NCBI RefSeq assembly: GCF_003362805.1
Contig: NZ_QNQT01000009.1
Coordinates: 114,176-178,175, forward strand
Length of the DNA stretch: 64,000 nucleotides
Origin: Neobacillus piezotolerans
Lineage (GTDB): Bacteria > Bacillota > Bacilli > Bacillales > Cytobacillaceae
Direction of reading: 5' to 3'
In this document: piece by piece, positions 9,183-17,390 of the stretch
Position numbering within the stretch: the first letter of the stretch is position 1
Layout: every line of letters begins with the position of its first letter
The notes under the pieces: generated by a model
Told to the model about the DNA's origin: nothing
Databases searched by the model: none
The model's input: only the letters and a program-made list of their open reading frames with translations
Made by a program: the position numbers and the translations under genes

Positions 9183-10091
9183 ATGGCATCAAGTCGTTTT
9201 AAATTGAAATGGGAAGCCGGCAAGAGCGATACCGGAAAAATACTCCGGGAATTCCTTAAGGAGAAGGAAATCAGCTCAACCGCGCTGACCGATATAAAAT
9301 TCAAAGGCGGGAGCATCGGGGTCAATGGCCGGGAAGTAACCGTCCGCTATGTCCTCTCGGAAGGAGACCTCGTCTCGGTGGCTTTTCCGCAAGAGAAACC
9401 CGCGGATGCAGTGAGAGCGGAGGATATTCCGCTCAATATTGTTTACGAGGATGACTATTTGATTGTAGTAAACAAACCGGCCGCGATGAACACCATCCCG
9501 TCTCGCGAGCATCCATCGGGAAGCCTCGCCAATGGGCTTATCGGTTATTATGAAAAAATCGGCCTTCAGGCAACCTCCCACGTCGTCACCCGCCTGGATC
9601 GGGACACATCAGGCCTGGTGCTGGTCGCCAAACACCGCCATGTCCACCATTTGTTAAGCAAACAGCAAAAAAGCGGCGGGGTAAAGCGGGAATACGAGGC
9701 GTTTGCCGAAGGGGAGTTCACGGAGCGATTGGGCAGGGTCGAACAGCCAATCGGCCGAAAATCGGACAGCATCATCGAGCGGGAGGTTCGGGCTGATGGA
9801 CAGTATGCGTGCACCAACTACCATGTGATTGGTACATATGGAAATTTGTTTTCCCATGTCAGGCTCCGCCTGGAAACGGGAAGGACCCATCAAATTCGGG
9901 TCCATATGGCCTGGATTGGCCATCCTTTGATTGGGGATGATTTGTATGGAGGGGATGTTACCCTCATTCCCCGCCAGGCGCTGCATTGCCGGAAAGTCAG
10001 CTTCTGCCATCCTTTCCTTGGGAAGGAAATGTCTTTCGAGGCGCCACTCCCGGCGGATATGGCCGCTCTATTGGATTTGAATTTGCTATAA
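9183..10091 (+). CDS. yjbO: RluA-family 23S rRNA pseudouridine synthase
   Basis: A 302-residue RluD/RluA-type pseudouridine synthase. The catalytic Asp is in RLDRDTSGL (HVVTRLDRDTSG), with the preceding DYLIVVNKPAAM and the later RTHQIRVHMAWIGHPLIGDDLYG blocks all intact. The N-terminal third resembles an S4-like RNA-binding region. It isomerises uridines in structured RNA, probably 23S rRNA; the exact site is unknown. The start ATG 9183 has AAGAGGG upstream. Downstream of nadK by 65 bp and convergent with prpE. Confidence 0.93.
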   Translation: MASSRFKLKWEAGKSDTGKILREFLKEKEISSTALTDIKFKGGSIGVNGREVTVRYVLSEGDLVSVAFPQEKPADAVRAEDIPLNIVYEDDYLIVVNKPAAMNTIPSREHPSGSLANGLIGYYEKIGLQATSHVVTRLDRDTSGLVLVAKHRHVHHLLSKQQKSGGVKREYEAFAEGEFTERLGRVEQPIGRKSDSIIEREVRADGQYACTNYHVIGTYGNLFSHVRLRLETGRTHQIRVHMAWIGHPLIGDDLYGGDVTLIPRQALHCRKVSFCHPFLGKEMSFEAPLPADMAALLDLNLL

Positions 10092-10125
10092 CCACGTCAC
10101 TTACGGAAACGTTCGGAATTTTTCT

Positions 10126-10839
10126 TCAACATACGGCATCGAGGACGGGACGGATACGAGTTCCATTTCGGGGTATCGAAGAGCGGTGCCTACCGCCAAA
10201 GACGGCGCCTGTATCAATATTGTAGGTATTATTCACGATCCTTGGCTCCGTGACAGGAGTGTGCCCATAGACGATGATTGGAGACCCGGGGTGTTTCAGT
10301 GACCAATCCCTTCTGACTGGTGTACCGTCCGGATTCATCTTGCCTGTGATATCCCCGTAGAGGACGAAGGTTTTTACCTTGGAAGAATTCCTTCCGATAT
10401 AATCCCTCCTGATCCCCGCATGGGCAATGACAAGGTTGCCGCGATCATGCACCTGATAGAGGGGAGCCCGCTCATATAGATCGACAAATTGTTTTTTTAC
10501 AAACCGTTTTCCGGCCTCGCCGAGGGCTTCGTACTCCGCCACTGTCGTTTCAAGGCCATGCGAAATTTGCACTTTATTGCCGAGGAAATATCTGTATAGC
10601 TTATTGCAATGGTTCCCCGGAGAATAAAAGGCCAGCTCCCTTTTTACGACCAGTTCCCAAACGATATTGATTGTCCTCAAGGATTCAGGCCCGCGGTCGG
10701 TCAAATCTCCCAGAAAGGCAAGTTTCCTGCCATTCGTGTGCATTGGCACGCCCTGTTCCCATCCATAGCCGAGCTCGATTGTGAGGTTCTCAAATTCACT
10801 ATAGCAACCATGAATATCACCAATGATATCAAGTTTCAT
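10126..10839 (-). CDS. prpE: PrpE, Ap4A hydrolase/phosphatase, frameshifted near the C-terminus
   Basis: Calcineurin-like metallophosphoesterase that splits symmetrical Ap4A and, in spores, acts as a protein phosphatase linked to germination. The metal-binding blocks are present: GDIHGCY (residues 7-13), [22 protein letters not shown] and YGHTP. After [11 protein letters not shown] the frame as read turns into an unrelated tail, HRSSIPRNG. The next frame carries the expected family ending [13 protein letters not shown] and runs to a stop at 10101-10103. Length comparison suggests two bases are missing near 10187-10192. The catalytic core is unaffected. Either a sequencing error or a real late frameshift. 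Confidence 0.85.
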   Translation of the reverse strand: MKLDIIGDIHGCYSEFENLTIELGYGWEQGVPMHTNGRKLAFLGDLTDRGPESLRTINIVWELVVKRELAFYSPGNHCNKLYRYFLGNKVQISHGLETTVAEYEALGEAGKRFVKKQFVDLYERAPLYQVHDRGNLVIAHAGIRRDYIGRNSSKVKTFVLYGDITGKMNPDGTPVRRDWSLKHPGSPIIVYGHTPVTEPRIVNNTYNIDTGAVFGGRHRSSIPRNGTRIRPVLDAVC

Positions 10840-11024
10840 TTTGGGCCTCCAAGAATGTTAATTTTCAAAAGCGACCAAGAAAAAGACGTGGGAAGGCTTG
10901 GGACAGTCTTTAAACCACACTCTTTTTTTACCCTGCTCCCATTTATTTTAGCTTAATTTGGTTCATCAAATCCTTAAATGGGCAAAATAAGCATGCCTTG
11001 TTTTACACTATAGCTGTGGTATAT

Positions 11025-11038
11025 ATGACACTTGTCAT
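11025..11038. promoter_or_regulatory. palindrome ATGACA-ct-TGTCAT upstream of fabI
   Basis: Perfect 6-bp arms with a 2-bp centre. It overlaps a possible promoter (TTGTTT about 10999, TATATA about 11021) 50 bp upstream of the FapR-controlled promoter. The shape fits a dimeric regulator site; the regulator is unknown. Confidence 0.35.
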
Positions 11039-11047
11039 GTACAACGC

Positions 11048-11076
11048 TTTTCATTTAAAATGAAATAGTGTACAAT
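11048..11076 (+). promoter_or_regulatory. fabI promoter
   Basis: TTTTCA (11048-11053), 17-bp spacer, TACAAT (11071-11076). The -10 box runs into the FapR operator, as in other FapR-regulated promoters. Confidence 0.65.
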
Positions 11077-11092
11077 TAGTACCAACTACTAA
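11076..11092 (+). promoter_or_regulatory. FapR operator
   Basis: TTAGTA-CCAAC-TACTAA is a perfect inverted repeat with 5-bp centre and fits the FapR consensus (TTAGTACC...TACTAA). FapR is the malonyl-CoA-sensing repressor of fatty acid synthesis genes, and fabI is a known member of its regulon. Confidence 0.85.
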
Positions 11093-11123
11093 TAACTTGT
11101 ATCAAACAGGGGGGATCTCGATA

Positions 11124-11894
11124 ATGGGTTTTTCTTTAAAAGGTAAAACATATGTTGTCATGGGAGTTGCAAATAAACGGAGCATTGCCTGGGGGATTGC
11201 AAGGTCGCTCCATACAGCAGGCGCGCGCCTTATTTTTACATACGCGGGCGAACGTTTGGGCGATTCAGTCCGTGAATTGGCCGGCTCGCTTGAAGCGGAA
11301 GGCACAATCGTGCTTCCTTGTGACATCTCTTCCGATGAAGAAATCAAAGAGTGCTTCTCCAAAATTAAAGAAGCAGTCGGCACCATCCATGGAGTAGCGC
11401 ACTGCATCGCATTTGCCAATAAGGAAGAGCTGAGCGGCGAATACCTGAACACAACACGTGACGGCTTCCTGCTTGCACACAACATCTCTTCGTATTCACT
11501 GACCGCGGTCGTTAAAGAAGCACGCGGCTTGATGACGGAAGGCGGCAGCATTGTCACCATGACGTATCTTGGCGGCGAGCGCGCAATCCAGAACTACAAT
11601 GTTATGGGAGTTGCAAAAGCTTCACTTGACGCAAGCGTCCGTTACCTTGCGGCAGACCTTGGCAAGGATAACATCCGTGTCAATTCCATCTCTGCCGGTC
11701 CAATCCGCACGCTTTCCGCGAAAGGTGTCAGCGATTTCAACGACATTCTTAAGGTTATTGAGGAAAAAGCTCCGCTCCGCCGCGCCACAACGACCGAAGA
11801 AGTCGGCGATACAGCGGTATTCCTGTTCAGTGACATGTCCCGTGGAATCACTGGGGAAAACATCCATGTTGACTCCGGATATCACATTCTTTAA
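11124..11894 (+). CDS. fabI: enoyl-[acyl-carrier-protein] reductase FabI
   Basis: Last reductive step of each type II fatty acid elongation cycle, using NAD(P)H; target of triclosan. SDR fold of 256 residues with the divergent FabI nucleotide motif GVANKRSIAWG near the N-terminus and the catalytic Tyr-Tyr-Lys set in TYLGGERAIQNYNVMGVAKAS, written here as Y-x9-Y-x6-K. GPIRTLSAKG and HVDSGYHIL end blocks are typical. Start ATG 11124 follows GGGGGG at good distance; the in-frame codon at 11097 overlaps the regulatory region. FapR operator and promoter lie just upstream; a terminator follows. Confidence 0.97.
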   Translation: MGFSLKGKTYVVMGVANKRSIAWGIARSLHTAGARLIFTYAGERLGDSVRELAGSLEAEGTIVLPCDISSDEEIKECFSKIKEAVGTIHGVAHCIAFANKEELSGEYLNTTRDGFLLAHNISSYSLTAVVKEARGLMTEGGSIVTMTYLGGERAIQNYNVMGVAKASLDASVRYLAADLGKDNIRVNSISAGPIRTLSAKGVSDFNDILKVIEEKAPLRRATTTEEVGDTAVFLFSDMSRGITGENIHVDSGYHIL

Positions 11895-11905
11895 TAAACT
11901 CTTAT

Positions 11906-11934
11906 CCCGCTTTCCAAGGAAGGCGGGTTTTTTT
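11906..11934 (+). terminator. terminator after fabI
   Basis: CCCGCTTTCC-AA-GGAAGGCGGG (one mismatch) followed by seven T. Confidence 0.88.
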
Positions 11935-12096
11935 GCCAAAATTCCTTCCGTCCGGTTCCGTCACTTGTTCATAATGAGTTGCCCTGCCATCCAGCAAGAC
12001 CGTCACTCCTTTAAAATAAGTCGCTTAACCACTTCTTCAGCACATGCATATTAATAATAAATATAGATTGCCTAAAAAGTGAAATGAGGGAAGAGG

Positions 12097-12876
12097 ATGG
12101 ATAAACAAAAAAATGCCCCAAAACCGACACTCTACATCGATCAGCCTGATGCGAACGTCGGCCCGCCCATGCAGGAATATTTTATATGGAGAAAGAAAAA
12201 GGATGCAGCCCTGGCGAACAAAGACAGCAGTGAATTGATTGTTGGAAAAGAAGAGGAAATGAAAGAAAATTCCCCACAAAGTAAGATGGACTTACAGGGT
12301 AGCGGCACTGTTAAAACGGAACCCATTGTTGATCCTGTTAAAGAAACCGAACCTCCCGAAGATAGTAGAGGGATGGAAATTGAAATGGCAGCCGAACAGC
12401 AGACCATAAAAGAGGAAGGCGGTACAGAGAATGAAGTACCTGTCATGGCTCTAAAAACCGGCTACGGCGATGTGGAAGCGGGATCCCTACAGGAAGAATC
12501 AGCCTATGGATCACCGAATAGAAGGGACTCATCAAAACAGTCCGCACTGGTCCAATACTTTCTTCAACAAATGAAGGAAAAAGAAATCGAGACGGCTAAA
12601 CCTGTCGTAAACATGGCAGGGAAATCCACGGATATAATACCCGAACCAACGGAACGGCAGGAAATCGATGAAAACACAAAAAATATATGGCGTACGATTA
12701 CGACACTTGCCCGTTACCCAAAATTTCTTGAACAGCCTCTTGTAACCGCTGTGGTGAAGGGCGAGCAGCTCACCTTCCAAATTGACAGCAAAAGGGGAGA
12801 AAAACTCCGGGTCAGGATTGGAGATAAAATGAAAATCATCAAGATTGGGGAAATTTCCGAAATCAAAATTCACTAA
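12097..12876 (+). CDS. cotO: spore coat protein CotO
   Basis: A 259-residue acidic, low-complexity protein whose ends resemble CotO (YjbX): N-terminus PTLYIDQPDANVGPPMQEYF and C-terminal block VKGEQLTFQIDSKRGEKLRV. The middle (residues 45-150) is rich in Glu, Lys and Ser and poorly conserved, as usual. CotO is a morphogenetic protein of the outer coat/encasement that acts with CotH. It follows fabI as in B. subtilis. A GCATATTAATA stretch upstream loosely resembles a sigma-K -10 box but does not match well. AGAGGATGG around the start gives a plausible ribosome site. Confidence 0.82.
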   Translation: MDKQKNAPKPTLYIDQPDANVGPPMQEYFIWRKKKDAALANKDSSELIVGKEEEMKENSPQSKMDLQGSGTVKTEPIVDPVKETEPPEDSRGMEIEMAAEQQTIKEEGGTENEVPVMALKTGYGDVEAGSLQEESAYGSPNRRDSSKQSALVQYFLQQMKEKEIETAKPVVNMAGKSTDIIPEPTERQEIDENTKNIWRTITTLARYPKFLEQPLVTAVVKGEQLTFQIDSKRGEKLRVRIGDKMKIIKIGEISEIKIH

Positions 12877-12883
12877 GAATGCA

Positions 12884-12922
12884 AAAAGGAGCTCCTTACC
12901 GGCAGGAGGCTTCTTTTCTTTT
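12884..12922 (+). terminator. probable terminator after cotO
   Basis: AAAAAGGAGCTCCT pairs imperfectly with AGGAGGCTTCTTTT across a 7-base loop, followed by a T/C-rich end. Confidence 0.5.
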
Positions 12923-13071
12923 GTCCGGGGAATTTTATCCCTGCCAGGCATGAAATAATTTATTGGAAAAATAGTTCGTCTGATTGCATATGTATGGAAC
13001 GGGAGGCAGAGACAAAGAAAATACGTGGAAAAACCTCGCAAAAGGCGAGGTCAAGGGAATTTAGAGAGGAA

Positions 13072-13107
13072 CAAAAAAAGACTGTTTCATCCTAAGTGAA
13101 ACAGTCT
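13072..13107 (-). terminator. terminator after cotZ-type gene
   Basis: On the minus strand AGACTGTTTCA...TGAAACAGTCT forms an 11-bp stem followed by seven T. Confidence 0.9.
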
Positions 13108-13114
13108 GGATGGA

Positions 13115-13633
13115 TTAAAGCAAGTTTTGGGGGAATATGCAGGAAACGCCGCAGAAGCAGTTTAGGTCGACCGTAATGCATACGCCGGAGCGGACGAGAG
13201 CTTTAGCATTATTCAGGTTCTCTACACAGCCAAAGCCGCTGTTATGTTTTGCGTCTTCACAAAGGGTGAAATCAGTATTTCCCCCTTCTTTCTTAATACC
13301 CAGAATTTCCAAAGTGGCGCAGCATGTTTCCGGATCCACATCCACTACCCGGAATACGCAGCCGCAAACGACTTCAAAAGGTGTGTGATGGGAATGGGTA
13401 TCCCTTCTTACTCCAACCGCTTGGAATGGTGAGCACGTGCTCTTGCAGATAAGGATGACCGGGATTGTATCAGCACCCGAAGTGTTGACGCCGCCAACTA
13501 GCTCTTGAATTGCTCTGCTGCAGCCAAATTCGCATTCATCTGTAATCGGGTTTATCTTATCTTGGGCTTCCACGATTGCGAGCAAAGTATCACATACGCA
13601 GTTGCTCGTGAAGAATTCAGAACCACAACTCAT
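13115..13633 (-). CDS. cotZ: cysteine-rich spore coat/exosporium protein, CotY/CotZ family
   Basis: A 172-residue protein with 17 cysteines, including CC, CxC (FEVVCGCVF) and CFCGVSC pairs. This matches the CotY/CotZ (ExsY) family, which self-assembles through disulfides into the outermost spore layer. GGAGGAG is 6-7 bases before ATG 13633. B. subtilis has cotVWXYZ at this place; here a single member remains. On the minus strand a CATAGTCTG box in the upstream gap differs by one base from the sigma-K -10 pattern. Whether it is the CotY or the CotZ orthologue cannot be told by eye. Confidence 0.85.
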   Translation of the reverse strand: MSCGSEFFTSNCVCDTLLAIVEAQDKINPITDECEFGCSRAIQELVGGVNTSGADTIPVILICKSTCSPFQAVGVRRDTHSHHTPFEVVCGCVFRVVDVDPETCCATLEILGIKKEGGNTDFTLCEDAKHNSGFGCVENLNNAKALVRSGVCITVDLNCFCGVSCIFPQNLL

Positions 13634-13777
13634 GGATTCTCCTCCTTTTTAGGTAAATAGTATTTGCATTATCAGACTATGTTTGAAAACAGAGGGTGGG
13701 ATGGGTAAACCGCCCATTTTTAGTTATTTTCATCAGAATACAAGCCCTCTTTTTTAAAAGAGACAGGAGTTGAGCAA

Positions 13778-14122
13778 ATGGAAAATTTATCAATTGGGCT
13801 GTTTGCGTTACTCGGCCTCGCTTCTTTCAGGCTGACCCGGGTCATCGTATATGACAAAATCGCCGAGTTTATCAGGGCCCCTTTTCTCGATGAAATAATC
13901 GAAAACGGGGAAGTATACATCGCACCGAAGGGAAAGGGAATTCGAAAATGGATCGGTGAATTGATCAGCTGCTACTGGTGTACAGGCGTTTGGGTCAGCG
14001 GCTGCCTGCTTGGCTCCTATTTTTTCTTTCCGAAAATCGGCATTCCGATTATCCTCGTTTTCGCGGTAGCCGGAGTAGCCGGAATCATTGAAACAATAAT
14101 CGGGCGGCTTCTGGGCGACTGA
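13778..14122 (+). CDS. yjcA: DUF1360 sporulation-associated membrane protein YjcA
   Basis: A 114-residue protein with hydrophobic segments at about residues 5-22 and 78-105 and a conserved CYWCTGVWVSG motif (SCYWCTG) that defines DUF1360. The B. subtilis counterpart YjcA is expressed in sporulation; function unknown. AGGAG is 8 bases before ATG 13778. It lies divergent from the cotZ-type gene. Confidence 0.8.
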   Translation: MENLSIGLFALLGLASFRLTRVIVYDKIAEFIRAPFLDEIIENGEVYIAPKGKGIRKWIGELISCYWCTGVWVSGCLLGSYFFFPKIGIPIILVFAVAGVAGIIETIIGRLLGD

Positions 14123-14127
14123 AGTGA

Positions 14128-14154
14128 ACATGCTCTTCCCCTCCTCATATACTA
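14128..14154 (+). promoter_or_regulatory. sigma-K-type promoter
   Basis: AC (14128-14129), 16 bp, then CATATACTA (14146-14154), an exact match to AC-N16-CATANNNTA. It would start transcription near 14161, about 27 nt before the small gene at 14188. Confidence 0.6.
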
Positions 14155-14187
14155 AAGGGCAGGGACTCGAAAGAAAGGAGCATGGAA

Positions 14188-14331
14188 ATGGAGAAAAAGT
14201 ATAAACGGCCAATTTACAAAGTCAGGCCCGAGACACTCCCCCAGGCCCAGCATGACACAAAGCCCGAAGCACCAAAGAAGAAAAAGGGCTGCGGCTGCGG
14301 CGGGCACAAGAAACGCATAAATAACGACTGA
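14188..14331 (+). CDS. small Lys/Cys/Gly-rich spore-associated peptide, unrecognised
   Basis: A 47-residue ORF with AAGGAG 7 bases before ATG 14188 (an in-frame ATG at 14182 is too close to it). The peptide is basic; its middle is Pro/Gln-rich and its end is KKKKGCGCGGHKKR, a CxC flanked by lysines and histidine that could bind metal or form disulfides. The promoter is an exact sigma-K match, a terminator follows immediately, and the neighbours are spore genes, so it is probably a mother-cell peptide for the coat. No family recognised. Confidence 0.62.
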   Translation: MEKKYKRPIYKVRPETLPQAQHDTKPEAPKKKKGCGCGGHKKRINND

Positions 14332-14360
14332 AAGCTGCCTTCCCGGAGACAGCTTTTTTA
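14331..14360 (+). terminator. terminator after the small CxC peptide gene
   Basis: AAAGCTG (14331-14337) / CAGCTTT (14350-14356) followed by a T-rich run; the stem begins at the last base of the stop codon. Confidence 0.75.
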
Positions 14361-14565
14361 TTTTTGGGGCCATAAGAGAGGTAAGTTCTGATAATTAGCT
14401 GCGTGGATTTTAGTGGAGCGCACGGAGCTAGGCGCTGGCTGGACAAGCAGGCGCCTCCCATCCATACACACTGCCCAACAAACAGATTTTCAACATAAGA
14501 GGCATAAAATCACCAGCCCTGCAGAAAATAAAAAACAAATGGAAACATGCAGGAAGGGTTGGAGT

Positions 14566-15036
14566 ATGAAGAAAACGTTAGTAGTGACAACAGCAATTTT
14601 CACAATTCTGGCGGGTACCGGCTGCCAGGGCAGGGATGACACGGCCAGGTCAAGGCTGGCACTTATGAAAACAACCAATCCCGAGCCTGTACAAACACAG
14701 CACAGCAACTCCAATGTATCGGAGGAGGCTGTCAAAAAGGCTGTCGCCAAGATGCCCGAACTCTATGATGTTGCCGTCGTAAAAGGAAAAAAGGATATCC
14801 TGGTCGCATACAAGGTTCGGCATATGCACCGGTTCAGGATGAAGGCTATTGAGAAAAAGGTGACAAAAAAGCTGGAGAAAAAATATCCGGATGCGAACTT
14901 TATGGTTTCAAGTGACTATAAAATTTTCCTGGAAGCGACAAGGCTCAGAGATGAGGTGAAGCGGGGCAAAATGTCCGGTAAGGAAGCGGAGGGCCGCCTT
15001 CAGCAAATTATCAAACTGCAACAGGAGAAAACATAA
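14566..15036 (+). CDS. YhcN/YlaJ-type sporulation lipoprotein
   Basis: A 156-residue protein with a lipoprotein signal: MKKTLVVTTAIFTILAGTGCQG, where Cys20 would be lipidated after the lipobox AGTGC. The mature part (SEEAVKKAVAKMPELYDVAVVKGKKDILVAYKV region) resembles the YhcN/YlaJ domain of inner spore membrane lipoproteins. AGGAAGGG lies upstream of ATG 14566. It is first in a tight run with spoVAC, spoVAD and spoVAEB (13-bp gap), the order seen in accessory spoVA operons. Function is unknown. Confidence 0.8.
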   Translation: MKKTLVVTTAIFTILAGTGCQGRDDTARSRLALMKTTNPEPVQTQHSNSNVSEEAVKKAVAKMPELYDVAVVKGKKDILVAYKVRHMHRFRMKAIEKKVTKKLEKKYPDANFMVSSDYKIFLEATRLRDEVKRGKMSGKEAEGRLQQIIKLQQEKT

Positions 15037-15049
15037 GGAGGCATGGACA

Positions 15050-15523
15050 ATGGGCGGCTCAAATCAAAAGACTGTTGAGCAGGAAAAATATGAACAGCTT
15101 CAGAAAAAGCATGAATTGAAGCGGCCTGTGGCAAAGAACTGCCTGAGGGCCTTTTGGGTTGGCGGCGTGATTTGCCTCGTGGGGCAGGCGCTCAGCTACT
15201 TTTACATTTACTTTTTTAATTTTACGGAACAAACAGCGGGGAATCCGACTGTCGCGACGCTGGTGTTTATATCCATGCTGCTGACAGGCTTCGGCGTTTA
15301 CGACCATCTAGGGCAATACTCCGGTGCCGGGAGCGCAGTTCCTGTTACGGGTTTCGGGAACGCGGTCATATCGGCGGCTATCGAACACAGGACGGAAGGG
15401 TTCGTCCTCGGGGTGGGCGGAAATATGTTCAAGCTGGCCGGTTCGGTCATTCTTTTTGGGGTGTTTTCGGCGTTTGTCGTCGCCCTTATTAAAACATTGC
15501 TGATCATGTGGGGGGTTATATAA
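15050..15523 (+). CDS. spoVAC: stage V sporulation protein AC
   Basis: A 157-residue membrane protein of the SpoVA dipicolinic acid channel in the inner spore membrane. Four hydrophobic segments are visible (about residues 34-55, 68-85, 100-118 and 130-152). Blocks FWVGGVICLVGQ, GFGVYDHLGQYSGAGSAVPVTGFGN and EGFVLGVGGNMFKLAGSVILFG are strongly family-like. GGAGG is 8 bases before ATG 15050. SpoVAC acts as a mechanosensitive channel in B. subtilis. The stop overlaps the spoVAD start (TAATG). Confidence 0.95.
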   Translation: MGGSNQKTVEQEKYEQLQKKHELKRPVAKNCLRAFWVGGVICLVGQALSYFYIYFFNFTEQTAGNPTVATLVFISMLLTGFGVYDHLGQYSGAGSAVPVTGFGNAVISAAIEHRTEGFVLGVGGNMFKLAGSVILFGVFSAFVVALIKTLLIMWGVI

Positions 15524-16545
15524 TGCTGAAGGGCAGCCAGACATGGATATTCGACAGCCGGCCGGAAATCCTGTCCACCGGCGTAACGGGCGGCCCGTTT
15601 GAGGCGGCGGGAAATCTTGCGGGCGATTTTGACATCCTCCATGATGATTTATGGATGGGGGAGGAGACGTATGAGAAGGCGCATAGCCTGCTTATTGAAA
15701 AGGCGGTCGATACGGCTTTAAAAAAGGGAGGCGTCACCGGAAAGGACATCCAATTTTTTTTGGCGGGCGACCTGATCAACCAGATCACCCCGACAAGCTT
15801 CGCGGCGAGAAAGGCGGAAATTCCCTACTTTGGTTTGTTTGGCGCGTGTTCAACGTCAATGGAAGGACTGGCGCTGTCCGCTTTTATACTGAATTACGGC
15901 GGCGCGGAGTATATCCTGACCGGTGCGTCAAGCCATAATGCGGCAGTAGAAAAGCAATTCAGGTATCCGACCGAATACGGCGGGCAGAAGCCGCCGACGG
16001 CCCAGTGGACCGCGACGGGAGCCGGAGTGGCCCTTTTGCAAAAAAACAGTGGGTTGGGAACCCTTCCTTACATAACGTCGGCGACAATTGGTAAGGTAAT
16101 CGACATGGGGCTGACCGACCCGTTCAATATGGGAGGAGCCATGGCCCCCGCGGCTGTGGATACCATTTCGGCTCATTTCAGCGATACAGGAAGGGACCCG
16201 TCGTATTACGACCTAATTGTAACAGGCGACCTGGCGAAAGTCGGAAACAGCGCTGCCTATGAACTTCTTTCCAATAAGGGGCTGAAAATTGAAAAAGGCC
16301 AATTCCGCGATTGCGGGATGATGCTTTTCAAAGAGGACCAGCCCGTCCAGGCTGGCGCGAGCGGGGCAGGCTGCTCAGCCATCGTCCTTTATGGCCACCT
16401 GCTGAATGAATTGAAAAAAGGGACGTACAGGCGAATCCTTGCCGTAGCTACCGGGGCGCTCCTATCCCCCCTTACTTTCCAGCAGGGTGAAACAATTCCT
16501 TGTATCGCGCATGCGGTGTCAATTGAAATGGACGGGAGGCAATAA
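15523..16545 (+). CDS. spoVAD: stage V sporulation protein AD
   Basis: A 340-residue thiolase-like protein that binds dipicolinic acid on the outside of the inner spore membrane. Motifs include [29 protein letters not shown] (thiolase-type cysteine region), [16 protein letters not shown] and [12 protein letters not shown] 15523 shares its A with the spoVAC stop, and GGGGGG lies 7 bases upstream. No membrane segment. Followed by spoVAEB after 1 bp. Confidence 0.95.
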   Translation: MLKGSQTWIFDSRPEILSTGVTGGPFEAAGNLAGDFDILHDDLWMGEETYEKAHSLLIEKAVDTALKKGGVTGKDIQFFLAGDLINQITPTSFAARKAEIPYFGLFGACSTSMEGLALSAFILNYGGAEYILTGASSHNAAVEKQFRYPTEYGGQKPPTAQWTATGAGVALLQKNSGLGTLPYITSATIGKVIDMGLTDPFNMGGAMAPAAVDTISAHFSDTGRDPSYYDLIVTGDLAKVGNSAAYELLSNKGLKIEKGQFRDCGMMLFKEDQPVQAGASGAGCSAIVLYGHLLNELKKGTYRRILAVATGALLSPLTFQQGETIPCIAHAVSIEMDGRQ

Positions 16546-16546
16546 G

Positions 16547-16903
16547 ATGCTGGCAATGTTTTTTTGGGCGTTTGTAATCGGTGGATTAATCTGCGTGGCC
16601 GGCCAGCTGCTCCTTGATATCGGCAAACTGACGCCGGGCCATATGCTAAGCCTCATGGTTGTTATCGGCGCGGTTCTTGATGGCTTTGGCCTTTATGAAC
16701 CGTTCATGGATTTCGCGGGGGCGGGAGCTACCGTACCGATTACTAGTTTTGGGAACTCGCTTGTCCACGGGGCTCTCCAGGAGGCGGAACAGCATGGACT
16801 TGTGGGTGTCCTGACGGGGATGTTCGAGGTAACCAGCTCGGGTATATCAGCCGCAATCATTTTCGGGTTTATCGGGGCGCTTATTTTCAAGCCGAAAGGA
16901 TGA
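16547..16903 (+). CDS. spoVAE: stage V sporulation protein AE (AEB)
   Basis: A 118-residue membrane protein, third channel component. It resembles SpoVAC in part ([35 protein letters not shown]), reflecting a shared fold, with four hydrophobic segments. GGGAGG is 7 bases before ATG 16547. With SpoVAC and SpoVAD this gives the minimal AC-AD-AEB set; AA, AB, AEA and AF are absent here, so a complete spoVA operon may exist elsewhere in the genome. Confidence 0.93.
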   Translation: MLAMFFWAFVIGGLICVAGQLLLDIGKLTPGHMLSLMVVIGAVLDGFGLYEPFMDFAGAGATVPITSFGNSLVHGALQEAEQHGLVGVLTGMFEVTSSGISAAIIFGFIGALIFKPKG

Positions 16904-16947
16904 AGATCTTTATAGTTTGGACTTTATTTCAAACTAAGAGGGCAGCT

Positions 16948-17018
16948 TAAAAATTCTCTCATCGGTTGGTTTCCAAAGTTGGCCAACCCCTAGGTAGCCG
17001 GGAGAAAATTTTTTCAAA
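16948..17018 (+). terminator. possible terminator of the spoVA-type operon
   Basis: GGTTGG/CCAACC stem enclosed by a partial outer pairing of TTCTC with GAGAA and followed by AATTTTTTC. Imperfect. Confidence 0.4.
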
Positions 17019-17050
17019 AGGAATCAAAAGGCAGATGGGATGAGGCCTAT

Positions 17051-17078
17051 ACACTTTGTCTGTGCTTCACATACTGTA
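17051..17078 (+). promoter_or_regulatory. sigma-K-type promoter of the YjcZ-like gene
   Basis: CATACTGTA (17070-17078) matches CATANNNTA; ACAC at 17051-17054 gives the -35 AC at 15 or 17 bp. Confidence 0.5.
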
Positions 17079-17110
17079 GTAGTGAAAATAGAAAAGTGAG
17101 GTGACTATCT

Positions 17111-17239
17111 ATGTGCTGGGGATTCGGTGGCTGCGGATATGGCTACGGCTACGGCGGCGGATATGGTTTCGGAACAAGTTTTGCGCTAATCCTAGTATTG
17201 TTTATTCTTTTGGTTATTATTGGCGCAACTATCATTTAA
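17111..17239 (+). CDS. YjcZ-family sporulation micropeptide
   Basis: A 42-residue peptide: a Gly/Tyr-rich head ([19 protein letters not shown]) and a hydrophobic tail helix of about 18 residues ([18 protein letters not shown]). This build is typical of YjcZ/YczN-type sporulation proteins, small membrane peptides made in the mother cell and abundant in Bacillaceae. GTGAGGTG lies 8 bases before ATG 17111. A sigma-K-like promoter precedes it and a strong terminator follows, so it is monocistronic. Confidence 0.8.
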   Translation: MCWGFGGCGYGYGYGGGYGFGTSFALILVLFILLVIIGATII

Positions 17240-17251
17240 GGTAGTGGGATT

Positions 17252-17286
17252 GGCCCGGTTGGAAATCCAGCCGGGCTTTTCTTTTT
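17252..17286 (+). terminator. terminator after YjcZ-like gene
   Basis: GCCCGGTTGG-AAAT-CCAGCCGGGC (one G-T pair) followed by a T-rich run. Confidence 0.87.
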
Positions 17287-17341
17287 CAGTGGAGACCCTC
17301 CAGCTTGAAACGGCTAATTTTCGATAATGAGGATTGCAGTC

Positions 17342-17368
17342 ACATTATTTATTCTCCCTCATACTATA
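17342..17368 (+). promoter_or_regulatory. sigma-K promoter of spoVIF
   Basis: AC (17342-17343), 16 bp, CATACTATA (17360-17368): exact AC-N16-CATANNNTA. spoVIF is a sigma-K-dependent gene in B. subtilis. Confidence 0.7.
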
Positions 17369-17390
17369 AAGTAGCCTATGGAGGAGCGTG

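Noticed and set aside
12028..12056. Sigma-K promoter for cotO
   Set aside because: GCATATTAATA is off by one base in the CATANNNTA spacing and the AC box is at 14 or 17 bp.
13033..13050. Hairpin CCTCGCAAAAGGCGAGG
   Set aside because: No T-run on either strand and no gene that needs it; likely part of the cotO-cotZ spacer.
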